Source: Imperialibacter roseus (lineage in GTDB: Bacteria > Bacteroidota > Bacteroidia > Cytophagales > Cyclobacteriaceae). Taken from it: a DNA stretch of 64,000 nt. The stretch covers positions 5,660,501 to 5,724,500 of the forward strand of contig NZ_CP136051.1 of the NCBI RefSeq assembly GCF_032999765.1, read 5' to 3'. Every line of letters begins with the position of its first letter. Positions within the stretch are counted from its first letter, which is position 1. Under the pieces are notes generated by a model. It had not been told where the DNA came from. It saw nothing but the letters and a program-made list of their open reading frames with translations, and did no database searches. Shown piece by piece: positions 55,745-64,000 of this stretch. The translations under genes and the position numbers were made by a program.

Positions 55745-56502
55745 TGCACGTAGCTGCCTGCGTTGATATCAATGGTGCTGCCAGTCGCATGGTCGGCCAG
55801 GCCGCTGCATAAGAAGGTCACCATGGGTGCGATGTCCTTCGGCTCAGTGAGTCGTTCAAGTGCCAAATCACCAAGCACCACCTGCTCGCCATAACGCTCC
55901 ACAAATTCTTTGGCCATATCGGTTCGCACAAAACCTGGCGCAATATTGAACGCTTTGATACCCTGCTTACCGTAAGCCCTCGCTATCGAACGGGTAAGCG
56001 ATACCACCCCACCCTTCGACGCTGCATAGGCCAGGTACTCGGCAGTGTCACCTCTAAAGGCCGCTCGTGACGAGATATTGATGATCCTTCCTGTGGCCTT
56101 TCTTTTGAGCCAATGATCGATGGCCCTTTTGCAAAGAATGGCAGTTGCGTTAAGATTAACCATCATGGTTTTGTTCCATTCTTCAAGCCACTGCTTATCG
56201 GCTGAACCCATGTCGGAAGCTATGGCCAGACCCGCATTGTTGACCAAAAGTTCGAGAGACCCAAATTCACTCACCACCTTATCGAACAGCTGCACTACCT
56301 GATCTGGTTGAGCCAAATCTGCCTGAAAAGCTTTGCTCTCATTACCCAGCACATGGGCCAGGTTTTCAGCCTCTCTGCCACTCTTGTGGTAATGCACTGC
56401 CACGGTGGCTCCGGCTTCTGCCAGCTTAGCCGCAATGGCTTTGCCTATGCCCCTGCTGGCTCCTGTTACGAGCACATTCAGGCCAGATAAATTAATGTAC
56501 AT
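55741..56502 (-). CDS. SDR family oxidoreductase (FabG-like)
   Basis: 253 residues, classical short-chain dehydrogenase. The cofactor motif is TGASRGIG (13-20), NNAG is at 88-91, and the catalytic Ser145, Tyr159 and Lys163 (YAASK) are present. The C-terminus ends ATGSTIDINAGSYVH, close to FabG and acetoacetyl-CoA reductases. The true substrate is open. No adjacent fatty-acid genes were seen. Its upstream region holds the DnaA boxes described separately. Confidence 0.93.
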   Translation of the reverse strand: MYINLSGLNVLVTGASRGIGKAIAAKLAEAGATVAVHYHKSGREAENLAHVLGNESKAFQADLAQPDQVVQLFDKVVSEFGSLELLVNNAGLAIASDMGSADKQWLEEWNKTMMVNLNATAILCKRAIDHWLKRKATGRIINISSRAAFRGDTAEYLAYAASKGGVVSLTRSIARAYGKQGIKAFNIAPGFVRTDMAKEFVERYGEQVVLGDLALERLTEPKDIAPMVTFLCSGLADHATGSTIDINAGSYVH

Positions 56503-56663
56503 AGTGAAGGATCATTCGATATGCCGAAAAATAAGTGATTAGCGCTGAAACTAAAAGTCAATAAGCAATCCTCTCTTAGAATGATTTTCCAATTTACCAA
56601 TAGTAAGGCAGCCTCAGCGAAGCGGGAGACCAGGAAAATTGGTGAATCTGGTTTAAGAATGTC

Positions 56664-56750
56664 GATAACTAAAATAAGTTAACTATCTTATATATAAGAA
56701 GTTATGGTTTTTGTGTGTGATTATCCACAATTTTTGCTAAGTTATCCACA
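56664..56750. promoter_or_regulatory. AT-rich palindrome with two perfect DnaA boxes
   Basis: TTATCCACA occurs at 56721-56729 and again, in the same orientation, at 56742-56750; each is a perfect match to the DnaA box consensus. Immediately to the left is an AT-rich stretch with a 12-base perfect palindrome CTTATATATAAG (56687-56698). The boxes sit 21 bases apart, two helical turns. It may be a DnaA-regulated promoter for the SDR gene or a minor initiator-binding site. It is not called an origin because only two boxes are seen. Confidence 0.6.
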
Positions 56751-56756
56751 ATTCAT

Positions 56757-58424
56757 CTAACGTGCTGATTTGATGATCTTTCCAACCGTCACTTTTCCGT
56801 CACCTGAAAATGCCTGATAGAGATAAACAGCTGGCGGCAATTCCTCTCCGTTTGAATTTCTGCCATCCCAGGTCAGTTTGCTGCCTAATTTTCCCCGGTT
56901 ATTAATGGTTCTCACTTGCTGCCCGGAGAATGAAAATATTTTTATTGACTCAACCCCAGCCGGGGCTTCATTTTGGAAGTATATTAAATCAACAAAAGGA
57001 TTAGGAAACGTCACCAGATCAACTTCTCTGTTGCTTAGTCCGGTTACATCCATTGGCCCTTCAAAATTTTCTATCTGCTGATCCAGCCAAGTGGTGCGCT
57101 GAGTGATCCAGTTCCTTAGGTAGTCCACCTCCGCCATGTAAGTTGCTCCGACAAAATTGTTGGGCCACGTGTACTGGCCAATTACCGGCCATCTTTGAAA
57201 ATTCCTATTTTTGGCCTCAGATAAGACGTCGGTATATTCATCAATCATCGTGCTTATTGCTTCGTCGGACCAGGCACCACTCCGCAGCGTCATCCACCGC
57301 AATTTCACCTGTTGTCTGAAAACAGGGTCGGTCATCAGTTTGTCCCACCAAAAGGGAACCAGCCAGAAGTCGTTCGGACAAATGTCGTTGAACTTATAGG
57401 CCCAGCCCTGGGTGTTTCCTCCCTGGCAGTAGTCGGCGTTGCCAAACGCAAGGTTAAAGTCCCATATTGGCCCAAGAGTCAGGAGCCCACCCTTGTCATC
57501 TTTGTCCTTGTACATAAAGGTGCTGAGCCTGTAGCCATCAACATTTCTGCTGAGCTCATTGATCAGGAAGAAGTCAACAAAGCTCGACAGCTCTATATAT
57601 TTGCGGTAGCCCGACACCGGATCCCTAAAGGAACTCGACTTCAGAGCACTTTCGAAGCTCTTCATAAAGCTTTGTATATATGCCTTTTGAGCGCTGGTGA
57701 TTTCGTCATCTGCTGGCTCATCGTATTGAAAGAAGGCCACCTGATCACTGTTTTTATAATTGTTTGGTCGGTACTCTGACGCAAAGCCCCCACCACCGCT
57801 GCCGTCAAACTTATCGAGCTTCAAAATGTAGCCTCCGGTCAGCTCTTCTCCCTCGTTATCCTCTGGCTTTAGGTTGGCTATATCCACCCTGTTTTTGTCC
57901 CTCTTCACCTTTTCCATAAATAGGTAGATGCCGTGGTATTGCCCATTGAGCACCACTTCAACATATTTTGTTCTTGAGCTATAGCGTTCAGTGAATGAGA
58001 AAAGATCGAAGGTTAGTTTGTTCCGCATTAGCGTTTTGTCGGAGTAAGGCCCGTGCAAAACCCAGTCTTCCTCGGCCGGAAAACCCAAAATGGCCGTATC
58101 AAGATCCTGGCCTTGATCGTCCCAGGTCTCAATGCCGAAGGACTTCTTTGGAAACAGGGCTTGAGAAGAGGAGCCCCTGAATTCAATACCGATGAAGCCG
58201 TCGTAGTCAGTAAAAGGACCGGAGATATTGTTAGTAATCCCTTCCGGATTGTTGATTATGCCCATTCTTGCTTTCACCTTGGGTTCGTTAACAATGGTAC
58301 GCCCTTCGGTGTCGATGATAATAATGGGGAGGTTTGACGACTCAAAATCAACAGACTGTGACTGAGCGGACAGCGTGCAAAAAATGGCTCCTGCAAGCAG
58401 AGCTCTTAGCAATGTTGTTTTCAT
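56757..58424 (-). CDS. CotH kinase family protein with C-terminal T9SS-like domain
   Basis: The ATG at 58424 gives a signal peptide (MKTTLLRALLAGAIFCTLSAQ) and 555 residues; 58445 is an in-frame alternative. The core (about 30-440) has CotH features: a NGQYHGIYLFMEKVKRD segment, KLDKFDGSGGGG, and GPIWDFNLAFGNADYC with the metal-binding aspartate of this atypical kinase fold. The C-terminal 90 residues form a FlgD/T9SS-type sorting domain (VDLIYFQNEAPAG... WDGRNSNGEELPPAVYLY). It should be secreted to the surface. In spores CotH phosphorylates coat proteins; here the substrate is unknown. It is last in a four-gene operon. Confidence 0.9.
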   Translation of the reverse strand: MKTTLLRALLAGAIFCTLSAQSQSVDFESSNLPIIIIDTEGRTIVNEPKVKARMGIINNPEGITNNISGPFTDYDGFIGIEFRGSSSQALFPKKSFGIETWDDQGQDLDTAILGFPAEEDWVLHGPYSDKTLMRNKLTFDLFSFTERYSSRTKYVEVVLNGQYHGIYLFMEKVKRDKNRVDIANLKPEDNEGEELTGGYILKLDKFDGSGGGGFASEYRPNNYKNSDQVAFFQYDEPADDEITSAQKAYIQSFMKSFESALKSSSFRDPVSGYRKYIELSSFVDFFLINELSRNVDGYRLSTFMYKDKDDKGGLLTLGPIWDFNLAFGNADYCQGGNTQGWAYKFNDICPNDFWLVPFWWDKLMTDPVFRQQVKLRWMTLRSGAWSDEAISTMIDEYTDVLSEAKNRNFQRWPVIGQYTWPNNFVGATYMAEVDYLRNWITQRTTWLDQQIENFEGPMDVTGLSNREVDLVTFPNPFVDLIYFQNEAPAGVESIKIFSFSGQQVRTINNRGKLGSKLTWDGRNSNGEELPPAVYLYQAFSGDGKVTVGKIIKSAR

Positions 58425-58438
58425 AAAAGTAGGTTTAC

Positions 58439-59674
58439 TTACCAAATGTCTTCAAAATAGCTCAAGGCTGTTGGCTCAACCAGCAGGCCTTTAAGCTTAA
58501 GGTAATCCAGGTAGGCCGACAGCAACAAAAACTGATCCTTAATTACTCTACCCCTTAGCTTTTCCTTCGCTTTTAGCCACTTTAAGAGGCTTTCTCTCGC
58601 ATCGCCAGGGTCTATGGCAGACAATTTCTGTCGATATGCGTCTAATTGAGCATCCAGTTCTTGCAGGGCTTTGAGCCGTTCCGCTATCCTCAGTGTTTTC
58701 TCATAGGCCCCATTTAGTTGAACATCCCACTCGGTTCTTGCCTTTACCTCCGCCCATTTATCATTGATCAGAGACAACTGCCTGTTCTGCGTTTGCATGC
58801 GATTGGTGTTGAAAATTGGGATGCCGATGCCTACCCGCAAGCCAAACCTCTCTTTGCCCTCCACATCCCACTCGGGCTGCACAAAGCCGATGTCCCAATC
58901 ACGTTTTTCCAGCAGCACCTTACTCTCTGCGAGCTGCACATTCAACTGCTCCTTCTCCGTGGCAAGCCGCACCGCTGATGGCACCTGCATTAACTCGTCC
59001 ACTGTGCTCAACAACTTTTCCAACGCCACATCGGGGAACACGCTCTCAAACAATGACTGGGCAAGTGTTTCTACTTTAGCTGGATTCGGATCATCCAGGA
59101 AATCAGCAAGCTCATTCTCCAATTCCTCGGACAATTCCATGCGGTTCACTACCAGATCAATCCTTTCAAGCTCCACATCAAGCAATTCTTCGGCATCAAA
59201 TTCGCCTTCGGAAATGTATTGAGCCATATTCTCCAACCACTTCTGCCGCCAGGCAACAGACGCTTCGGTTTCCTGGAATTGCAATGCGACATAGCTGATT
59301 TTCAGCCAGGTTTCAATCTTATCGAAAAGAGCTGTTTGCATTGCCTCCTTCAACTTCAACTGGGCCTCCGTCTCCAAAAGTTTGCCCATACTTTTTCCTG
59401 CCGCATAATAGAAAGGGTTGGTCGGACGAAGACGGAAGGCGTACTCAGTTTTGTCGTTGGTGATGCCTCCCACTCTGAAATCAATCTCATCAAAATAAGC
59501 TACGCCGTACCTGTTCTGCTGAAACCATTCTACCTGCTGTTTGGCTGCTTTTATTTCGGGCCTATTCTCAATTCCGACTGTGATTTGATCAAACAACGGC
59601 AGGGGCTGCTGCATGGCCTCCACGAAAAAGGGGAGGAAGAAAAGGCCTGTCGCTAAAAGCTTGCTACCTCTCAT
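58439..59674 (-). CDS. TolC-like outer membrane protein
   Basis: 411 residues with signal peptide (MRGSKLLATGLFFLPFFVEA). Long helices with coiled-coil heptads alternate with short strands (RVGGITND.., and LRVGIGIPIFNTNR, which is close to the conserved TolC-family turn). It is more divergent than the metal-efflux copy at 33.2 kb. It overlaps the adaptor gene by ATGA and is followed by the CotH gene after 14 bases, so all belong to one operon. Confidence 0.85.
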   Translation of the reverse strand: MRGSKLLATGLFFLPFFVEAMQQPLPLFDQITVGIENRPEIKAAKQQVEWFQQNRYGVAYFDEIDFRVGGITNDKTEYAFRLRPTNPFYYAAGKSMGKLLETEAQLKLKEAMQTALFDKIETWLKISYVALQFQETEASVAWRQKWLENMAQYISEGEFDAEELLDVELERIDLVVNRMELSEELENELADFLDDPNPAKVETLAQSLFESVFPDVALEKLLSTVDELMQVPSAVRLATEKEQLNVQLAESKVLLEKRDWDIGFVQPEWDVEGKERFGLRVGIGIPIFNTNRMQTQNRQLSLINDKWAEVKARTEWDVQLNGAYEKTLRIAERLKALQELDAQLDAYRQKLSAIDPGDARESLLKWLKAKEKLRGRVIKDQFLLLSAYLDYLKLKGLLVEPTALSYFEDIW

Positions 59675-60663
59675 GGCACCAGAATCATTACCTTTTCTCC
59701 CTGAAGCCAGCCTTTTGTGTTATCGAGTTTGAAGAAGATCTCTTTGCCGGATTGCTGAACAGGCAGCTGTTGCATCATAGTAGGCAGCACTTCAACACCG
59801 CCTGACCCGATATAGGTAGCTGTCGTTTTCTTATCTGTTTCCAGTGCCGACTGCACCACCACCCGGGAGAGCTCGCCAACAATATTGGTTTGGTCTGTAA
59901 TATAGGCCCTCACAAATTTGTTTTCGTCAGGCAATAGCGACAGCAAATCAGAAAAGCCATCGGCGGTTTGACCCTGCATAAAATAGACATTGTCGACGAT
60001 GCCGCTGGCGGGAGCCAACAACACAAGCGATGCCTTTTCTGCCTCCAGTCTCTGTTTCTCATGTAGCAGCTCTTCCCTGCTGGCTTCAATGGCCTTTACT
60101 TGTAGCTGCCTCTTTTTTAGTAACAACGACTGTTTGAGTTTATTCTCGGAAACACTTGCCTCAAAATTTTGCTCAACAATCGCCAGCTTCCAGGCTGCTG
60201 CGCTTGTGGTGTCTTTTGCTTCGGCAGTAGTGAAATTCTTTAGCCAGGAGGCGTCCCGGTTCTCTGCCATCCTGATCTCGGCGATAGCCTGCTCTTTTTT
60301 CGTGCGCTCCTGCTCTAGCTCCAGAGCCAGCTCATTTTTTTCGATTTCAAACTCAAAAAGCTCCTTTTCGCTTGTAGCTTCAAGCTTAGCTTCTTTATAG
60401 GCCAGGTCTTGAAGGTCATCGAGGATGGCCTGCGACTCAAGCCGCATCAGTACAGCGCCCTTTTCTACTTTTTGGCCGGGGGTAACGTTCACCTCAAGGA
60501 TAACTGCTTTGCGTGGATGGTTGAGTCTCACCTTGGGGCTTTCCACAACGCCATATAAATTGGCTTTGCGCACAGGATAGTCGAGGCTGAAATAGAGGAG
60601 AGCCCCAGCCAGAAGCACAATTGTTATATAGAATGCGTAATAGTTTTGTTTTGGGATGCTCAT
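59671..60663 (-). CDS. HlyD-like membrane fusion (adaptor) protein
   Basis: 330 residues. One N-terminal membrane helix (about 10-28) places the rest in the periplasm. Lipoyl halves are seen at PRKAVILEVNVTPGQKVEKGAVL and APASGIVDNVYFMQGQTA, separated by a long coiled-coil hairpin (about 85-215) rich in Glu and Lys. A beta-barrel domain ends the protein. There is no lipobox, unlike the metal adaptor. No ABC, MFS or RND partner is encoded next to it; its upstream neighbour is a DUF4956 membrane protein whose stop codon abuts its ATG. Confidence 0.88.
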   Translation of the reverse strand: MSIPKQNYYAFYITIVLLAGALLYFSLDYPVRKANLYGVVESPKVRLNHPRKAVILEVNVTPGQKVEKGAVLMRLESQAILDDLQDLAYKEAKLEATSEKELFEFEIEKNELALELEQERTKKEQAIAEIRMAENRDASWLKNFTTAEAKDTTSAAAWKLAIVEQNFEASVSENKLKQSLLLKKRQLQVKAIEASREELLHEKQRLEAEKASLVLLAPASGIVDNVYFMQGQTADGFSDLLSLLPDENKFVRAYITDQTNIVGELSRVVVQSALETDKKTTATYIGSGGVEVLPTMMQQLPVQQSGKEIFFKLDNTKGWLQGEKVMILVP

Positions 60664-61341
60664 TTACACTCTTACCAAATTTCCTGATTTTGACCATTTC
60701 ACCTGAAGAACCCCTTCGATCTCACTCATTTGCTGCAAAAAAGACGTTGCCGCCTCTCCGGCTACCCGAACCACCTGCCACTCGAGCTGCCAGGTAGCTT
60801 CCTTTCCTTTTTGCTGACTAACCAACCGAATTTTCACGCTCAACGGCTTTATAATTTGTTCAATTTGTGTCGCCAGCTCCATTGTTTCTATGGTCACTAC
60901 GAGCGTAAAACGCTCTTTCTGGTTCTTTCTCTCTACAAAAAAATGAAGTAGCCAGGCCACCAGACAAAACATGAAGGTGCTGGAAATAGCGATGCTGAAC
61001 CCGTAAACACCCAGTGCTATGCCCAATGCCAGTGTGGAAAAAAGAAAAAGCAGGTTTTTGGGCTCCTCTATTCTGGTTCTGAACCGGATAATGGCCAGTG
61101 CCCCAAAAATGCCCAAGCCACGTGCCAGGCTGTCTCCTATCGACATCATTACGGCGGTGGACACCAGCGTGGCTAGGATCATCGAAATAAAAAATTGGTC
61201 AGGATACACGAAACCCGTGTAGGTCTTTTTATGCGTGACGGCGATAAGCGAAGCCAAAACAAGGCCCCACATCAGGGTGTAAATAGCTGTGATGAAAGTG
61301 GGGAACCCCGACTGAAGCTCCACCGGAAAAAATTCAAGCAT
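60664..61341 (-). CDS. DUF4956 integral membrane protein
   Basis: 225 residues. Four membrane helices lie in residues about 15-150, with the family hallmark GLGIFGALAIIRFRTRIEEPKNLLFL between helices two and three (split here: GIFGALAIIRFRT and EEPKNLLFLF). The C-terminal 75 residues are a soluble alpha/beta domain, probably cytosolic. Elsewhere DUF4956 genes neighbour CotH kinases and VTC-type polyphosphate polymerases; the VTC gene is not present here and an adaptor plus TolC-like pair takes its place. It is the first gene of the operon. Confidence 0.9.
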   Translation of the reverse strand: MLEFFPVELQSGFPTFITAIYTLMWGLVLASLIAVTHKKTYTGFVYPDQFFISMILATLVSTAVMMSIGDSLARGLGIFGALAIIRFRTRIEEPKNLLFLFSTLALGIALGVYGFSIAISSTFMFCLVAWLLHFFVERKNQKERFTLVVTIETMELATQIEQIIKPLSVKIRLVSQQKGKEATWQLEWQVVRVAGEAATSFLQQMSEIEGVLQVKWSKSGNLVRV

Positions 61342-61398
61342 ACATTCTAATGTTCGTATTTACTCTAGCGTAACATCTAAGTAATGTATCCTTAACGT

Positions 61399-61430
61399 AA
61401 AAAAAAAGCGACCTGGTAGGGCCGCTCGCT
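61399..61430 (-). terminator. Rho-independent terminator after the CnoX-like gene
   Basis: Minus-strand AGCGA and TCGCT close an imperfect GC-rich stem, followed by eight or more Ts. It separates the thioredoxin-TPR gene from the DUF4956 operon, which therefore has its own promoter in 61342-61398. Confidence 0.75.
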
Positions 61431-61450
61431 ATTAATTTCCACTCTTTTCG

Positions 61451-62233
61451 TCAATAAAGTGCCATATCGAACCTACGCCGGTACTTTTTTGTCAGCTCAT
61501 TTTGTGCACCGATGAGCTGAAAGAAAGCGACGGCCGCCCTTCTGGGCAGCTCCTCCATAAACGCTTTGTCGATCGTAACTGCTTCTATGAGCAAGCTAAT
61601 GCCGCTTTCGGGGTCATTGTTTTTAAAAGCCTCCTGCGCCGCTCCGAGTTTTTTTCCAACTGCACTGTCAACAGAAATGTCTGCTTCCAGAAAATCCGCC
61701 ATTTCTTCTATTCGCTGGATGTCCTCGAAGAACTTATTTCTGTTCACCACCTTTAACAGCACTTCTCTCGCCGTGGAAGGATCCTGCAAAACAATACTGC
61801 TGGCCATCAGCATCCTCCCCTCATCACTCGCCGGATAGTCAATAATAAAACTCTCCAATTCACCCAGGGCGTTCTCATCGCCAGCGATCAGTTTTTGCTC
61901 TATTTGGCTCAAAAGCTCCTTTTCCTCGCTTGGCAAATATTGATCCAGCCATTTTTGAATTTCATGTTTGGGAAGTGCGCCTGTAAATTCGGCAACGACC
62001 TCGCCCTTATGGAACATTTTGACTGCCGGAATGCCCTTGATGCCATACGCTGCAGACAAGTGCTGGTTTTCGTCCGAGTTCACCTTCACCAATTCCCAGG
62101 CACCGTTGGCCTCACCGGCCAGTTCTTCTATGATCGGCCCTAAAAACTGACAGGGGCCACACCAGGGTGCCCAAAAGTCGACAACAACGGGCACGTTTTT
62201 ACTTTTTGCTATTACTTCTTTATCAAAATCCAT
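61451..62233 (-). CDS. CnoX/YbbN-like thioredoxin-TPR co-chaperone
   Basis: 260 residues. The N-terminal thioredoxin domain has an intact WCGPC site (Cys25, Cys28) and the cis-proline (GIPAVK). Residues about 115-260 are helical TPR-like repeats, ending in LTKKYRRRFDMALY as in CnoX proteins. E. coli CnoX has lost the first catalytic cysteine, while this one keeps both, so it may act as an oxidoreductase as well as a holdase for GroEL clients. Confidence 0.92.
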   Translation of the reverse strand: MDFDKEVIAKSKNVPVVVDFWAPWCGPCQFLGPIIEELAGEANGAWELVKVNSDENQHLSAAYGIKGIPAVKMFHKGEVVAEFTGALPKHEIQKWLDQYLPSEEKELLSQIEQKLIAGDENALGELESFIIDYPASDEGRMLMASSIVLQDPSTAREVLLKVVNRNKFFEDIQRIEEMADFLEADISVDSAVGKKLGAAQEAFKNNDPESGISLLIEAVTIDKAFMEELPRRAAVAFFQLIGAQNELTKKYRRRFDMALY

Positions 62234-62309
62234 GGTTTAATTATTTCCAGCCATTTAACAAAAAGGTGGGCGCTAGCAGTTCCTAAAAACAACACTTTTG
62301 AAGACTGCT

Positions 62310-62735
62310 CTACGTGTTTCCCCAGGCGTTCAGCACCAGGTGGCGGCTTCCTCCATAGTTCCTGTGCTCGCAAAGGTAAATGCCCTGCCAGGTGCCAGTG
62401 TTGAGGCTGCCATTGGTAACCGGAAGCTGTACGGATGCTCCCAGCAACGATGCTTTGATGTGTGCCGGCATGTCGTCGGGGCCTTCCATGGTATGCCGAT
62501 AGTAAGGTGCATTTTCAGGTACCATTTTATTGAAGTGACTTTCGAAGTCAACCCTAACGGTCGGGTCTGCATTTTCATTGATCGTGAGGCTGGCCGATGT
62601 GTGCTGAATAAACACCTGTAGCACACCTTGCTTGATTTTTTGCAGCTCAGGAAACTGTTCCAACACCTCTCTGGTAATAAGATGAAACCCCCTTGGCTAG
62701 GGCTTTAGCGTTATCTTTTTCTGAAAAAATTCCAT
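62310..62735 (-). pseudogene. YjbQ family (UPF0047) gene with in-frame amber codon
   Basis: The full frame from the ATG at 62735 encodes 141 codons that match YjbQ along its whole length: MEFFQKKITLKP, then a TAG at 62699-62697, then PRGFHLITREVLEQF and the family core IQHTSASLTINENADPTV, HTMEGPDDMPAH and GTWQGIYLCEHR. A TTG at 62666 could start a 118-residue form, but it would lose the first beta-strands. The metal-site residues (His, Glu) of the core are present. YjbQ proteins have been linked to thiamine-phosphate synthase activity; the biological role is unsure. The stop may be real or an error in one base. Confidence 0.8.
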
Positions 62736-62805
62736 GACTAATAGTAACGATTGGGTACCTGATTTGCAACCTGTGCAAAGGGCAAACGCATTTAAAGCTG
62801 CTTAA

Positions 62806-64000
62806 TTACCCCTCGTCGTTTTCCTTTTGTCCAGGAACCCATTCGTAAGCCCCGATGTCAGGAAGGCTGTCTCTTTGGTGCCCAAGGTTATCGAGATCGA
62901 TATTGAGGTATTTTGCCTTGTTGATAAGAGGCGATAAACTATCAGGGCGATAGTCGTACAAAAATTCGTTGAAGAATTTTGGCGGCGTGTTGATCAGGTT
63001 GTTGTTGGCGTTCAGTAGCGAGTTGGTCGTTTTCAATAAGCTGTTGCCGACCTGGTAAATGAAGCTGGCGCCTCCCCCGGTATTGAACTCGATCTCCTCC
63101 TTCTGCGTACCCCAAATCACACTGTTGAATACCCGTGCCTCTAACGGTGCTGCAAGCAGCTCTTCATTTGCCAGCAAAATATTGTCTGAGAAAATGACCG
63201 AAGGGTCTTCCCGAAAGAAGTCGGAGGGGTAATTGGAAAAAGTGCAGTGCTCGTAGCGGTAGTTGCCGCCAGCCACGTTCGCTACCAGATAACGAGCCGC
63301 ATTGTACACGACAGTGTTGTAGGCGTATACATCACTCGTCAAGGCCAGAATGCCATCGGACGACATGTTGCCAATGGTACTATTGGCAATCACTACATCA
63401 GGAATGTCGTCATCGTCGGGCGTACCTATTCTCAAACCTACCTCCCCATTTTTGATCACGGTATGATTAAGGAAGTTGTCTTTACTCCCCTCCAGGAAAT
63501 AAATGCCAACCCATTGGCCAGGAGCTTCCCGATAGTCTCGGTCGTTACGGGTATTTCTAAAGATCACTTTTTTGTCTGGCGTTCCCCCGGTAATAAGCGT
63601 GCCCAGTACAAACAAATGAGCTCCCGGTTGCATAAGCACTTCAACACCCGCCTTAATAGTTAAAGTTACACCAGGGGCAACAACCAGTGAGTCTGAAACA
63701 ACATAGGGCATACCAGCTTCCCAGGTTTGATCCTCTTCGATAATACTGAGCCCCTTGTAGTATGACGCATCCTGCGCCCAGGCATCCAGCACCACATTGG
63801 TACGGGTGGTGCCTACCACTTCCAGGTAGTCCAGCACTCTCTTCGCTTCGACCTCACCCGTAACGGGTAGCCTGCCATTGACCAACACGAGCAGGCTATC
63901 CTTGCCCAGGATTTTGATGTTGTTGAATGCCTTTCCCGACAAGCCATTGATGGTCAACTCAAATGGAGAGCCTTCCAGCTGTTTGAGTCTGATCCCAGGC
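62806..64000 (-). CDS. Parallel beta-helix surface protein (5' end outside window)
   Basis: About 398 codons are present; the frame is open through base 64000, so the start is missing. The stretch PYVVSDSLVVAPGVTLTIKAG opens a right-handed beta-helix of repeated short strands (VVIANSTIGNMSSDGI, YAYNTVVYNAARYLV), and the C-terminus has the DIGAYEWVPG motif often seen near the end of such helices, followed by a short acidic tail. No T9SS domain and no catalytic residues are seen at this end. It is likely a secreted or lipid-anchored protein of unknown role. Confidence 0.82.
   Translation of the reverse strand, partial: PGIRLKQLEGSPFELTINGLSGKAFNNIKILGKDSLLVLVNGRLPVTGEVEAKRVLDYLEVVGTTRTNVVLDAWAQDASYYKGLSIIEEDQTWEAGMPYVVSDSLVVAPGVTLTIKAGVEVLMQPGAHLFVLGTLITGGTPDKKVIFRNTRNDRDYREAPGQWVGIYFLEGSKDNFLNHTVIKNGEVGLRIGTPDDDDIPDVVIANSTIGNMSSDGILALTSDVYAYNTVVYNAARYLVANVAGGNYRYEHCTFSNYPSDFFREDPSVIFSDNILLANEELLAAPLEARVFNSVIWGTQKEEIEFNTGGGASFIYQVGNSLLKTTNSLLNANNNLINTPPKFFNEFLYDYRPDSLSPLINKAKYLNIDLDNLGHQRDSLPDIGAYEWVPGQKENDEG

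Noticed and set aside
56664-56756. Calling this a chromosome origin
   Set aside because: Only two DnaA boxes are seen; no dnaA, dnaN or gyrB gene is in the window.
63955-63957. TTG start for the last beta-helix protein
   Set aside because: The frame remains open to base 64000 with beta-helix-like sequence, so the real start lies outside the window.

Overview
The window comes from a Bacteroidota chromosome, most likely order Cytophagales. No 16S gene is present, so this rests on gene content: secreted proteins with C-terminal type IX secretion (T9SS) sorting domains, a periplasmic-propeller (Y_Y_Y) hybrid-type sensor kinase, DUF4251 and DUF427 proteins, a DUF6909-like protein, and at least two -7 elements of the Bacteroidota form TAnnTTTG. 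No tRNA, rRNA, IS element, integrase or CRISPR array was seen. The content reads as core chromosome with lineage-specific envelope genes, not as a mobile island.

Layout. 1-16 kb: a 5'-complete but 3'-truncated two-component-propeller sensor kinase, a giant (about 3,140 aa) modular T9SS surface protein, and a divergent TPR-CHAT protease-like protein with an arginine-glycine-rich insert. 16-25 kb: an exported amidase, an Rrf2-type cysteine-containing regulator followed by an SLC13/DASS anion transporter with TrkA-C domains, an S9 prolyl-oligopeptidase-family peptidase, a three-repeat lipoprotein, a DUF4251 protein and a tiny membrane peptide. 25-29 kb: polA and a PLP-dependent threonine/serine dehydratase. 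29-36.5 kb: a co-oriented heavy-metal efflux locus (response regulator, histidine kinase, TolC-like outer membrane protein, adaptor, CzcA-type RND pump). 36.6-43.5 kb: a Rieske protein divergent from a class-V aminotransferase, a peptidase-MA/propeller/beta-barrel fusion, DUF427, ferritin and small membrane proteins. 43.5-54 kb: a possible small RNA, tiny membrane proteins, a PP1/ApaH-like phosphatase, gdhA, a DUF6909-like protein with a nucleoside-phosphorylase-like C-terminus, a CASTOR/POLLUX-like ion channel, and a LemA-TPM-TPM operon. 53-57 kb: methyltransferase, a frameshifted patatin, VOC and DinB proteins, an SDR. 57-61.4 kb: a tightly coupled operon DUF4956 - HlyD-like adaptor - TolC-like protein - CotH kinase-family T9SS protein. 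61.4-64 kb: a CnoX-like thioredoxin-TPR protein, a YjbQ gene broken by an in-frame amber codon, and a beta-helix surface protein running off the window.

The most interesting items are the DUF4956/HlyD/TolC/CotH operon, which looks like an uncharacterised envelope machine; the RG-rich insert inside a CHAT domain; a pair of perfect DnaA boxes beside an AT-rich palindrome; and an intergenic stretch with a promoter and terminator that could make a roughly 170-nt RNA. Two genes carry simple lesions (one missing G in a homopolymer, one amber codon) that could be real decay or assembly error.
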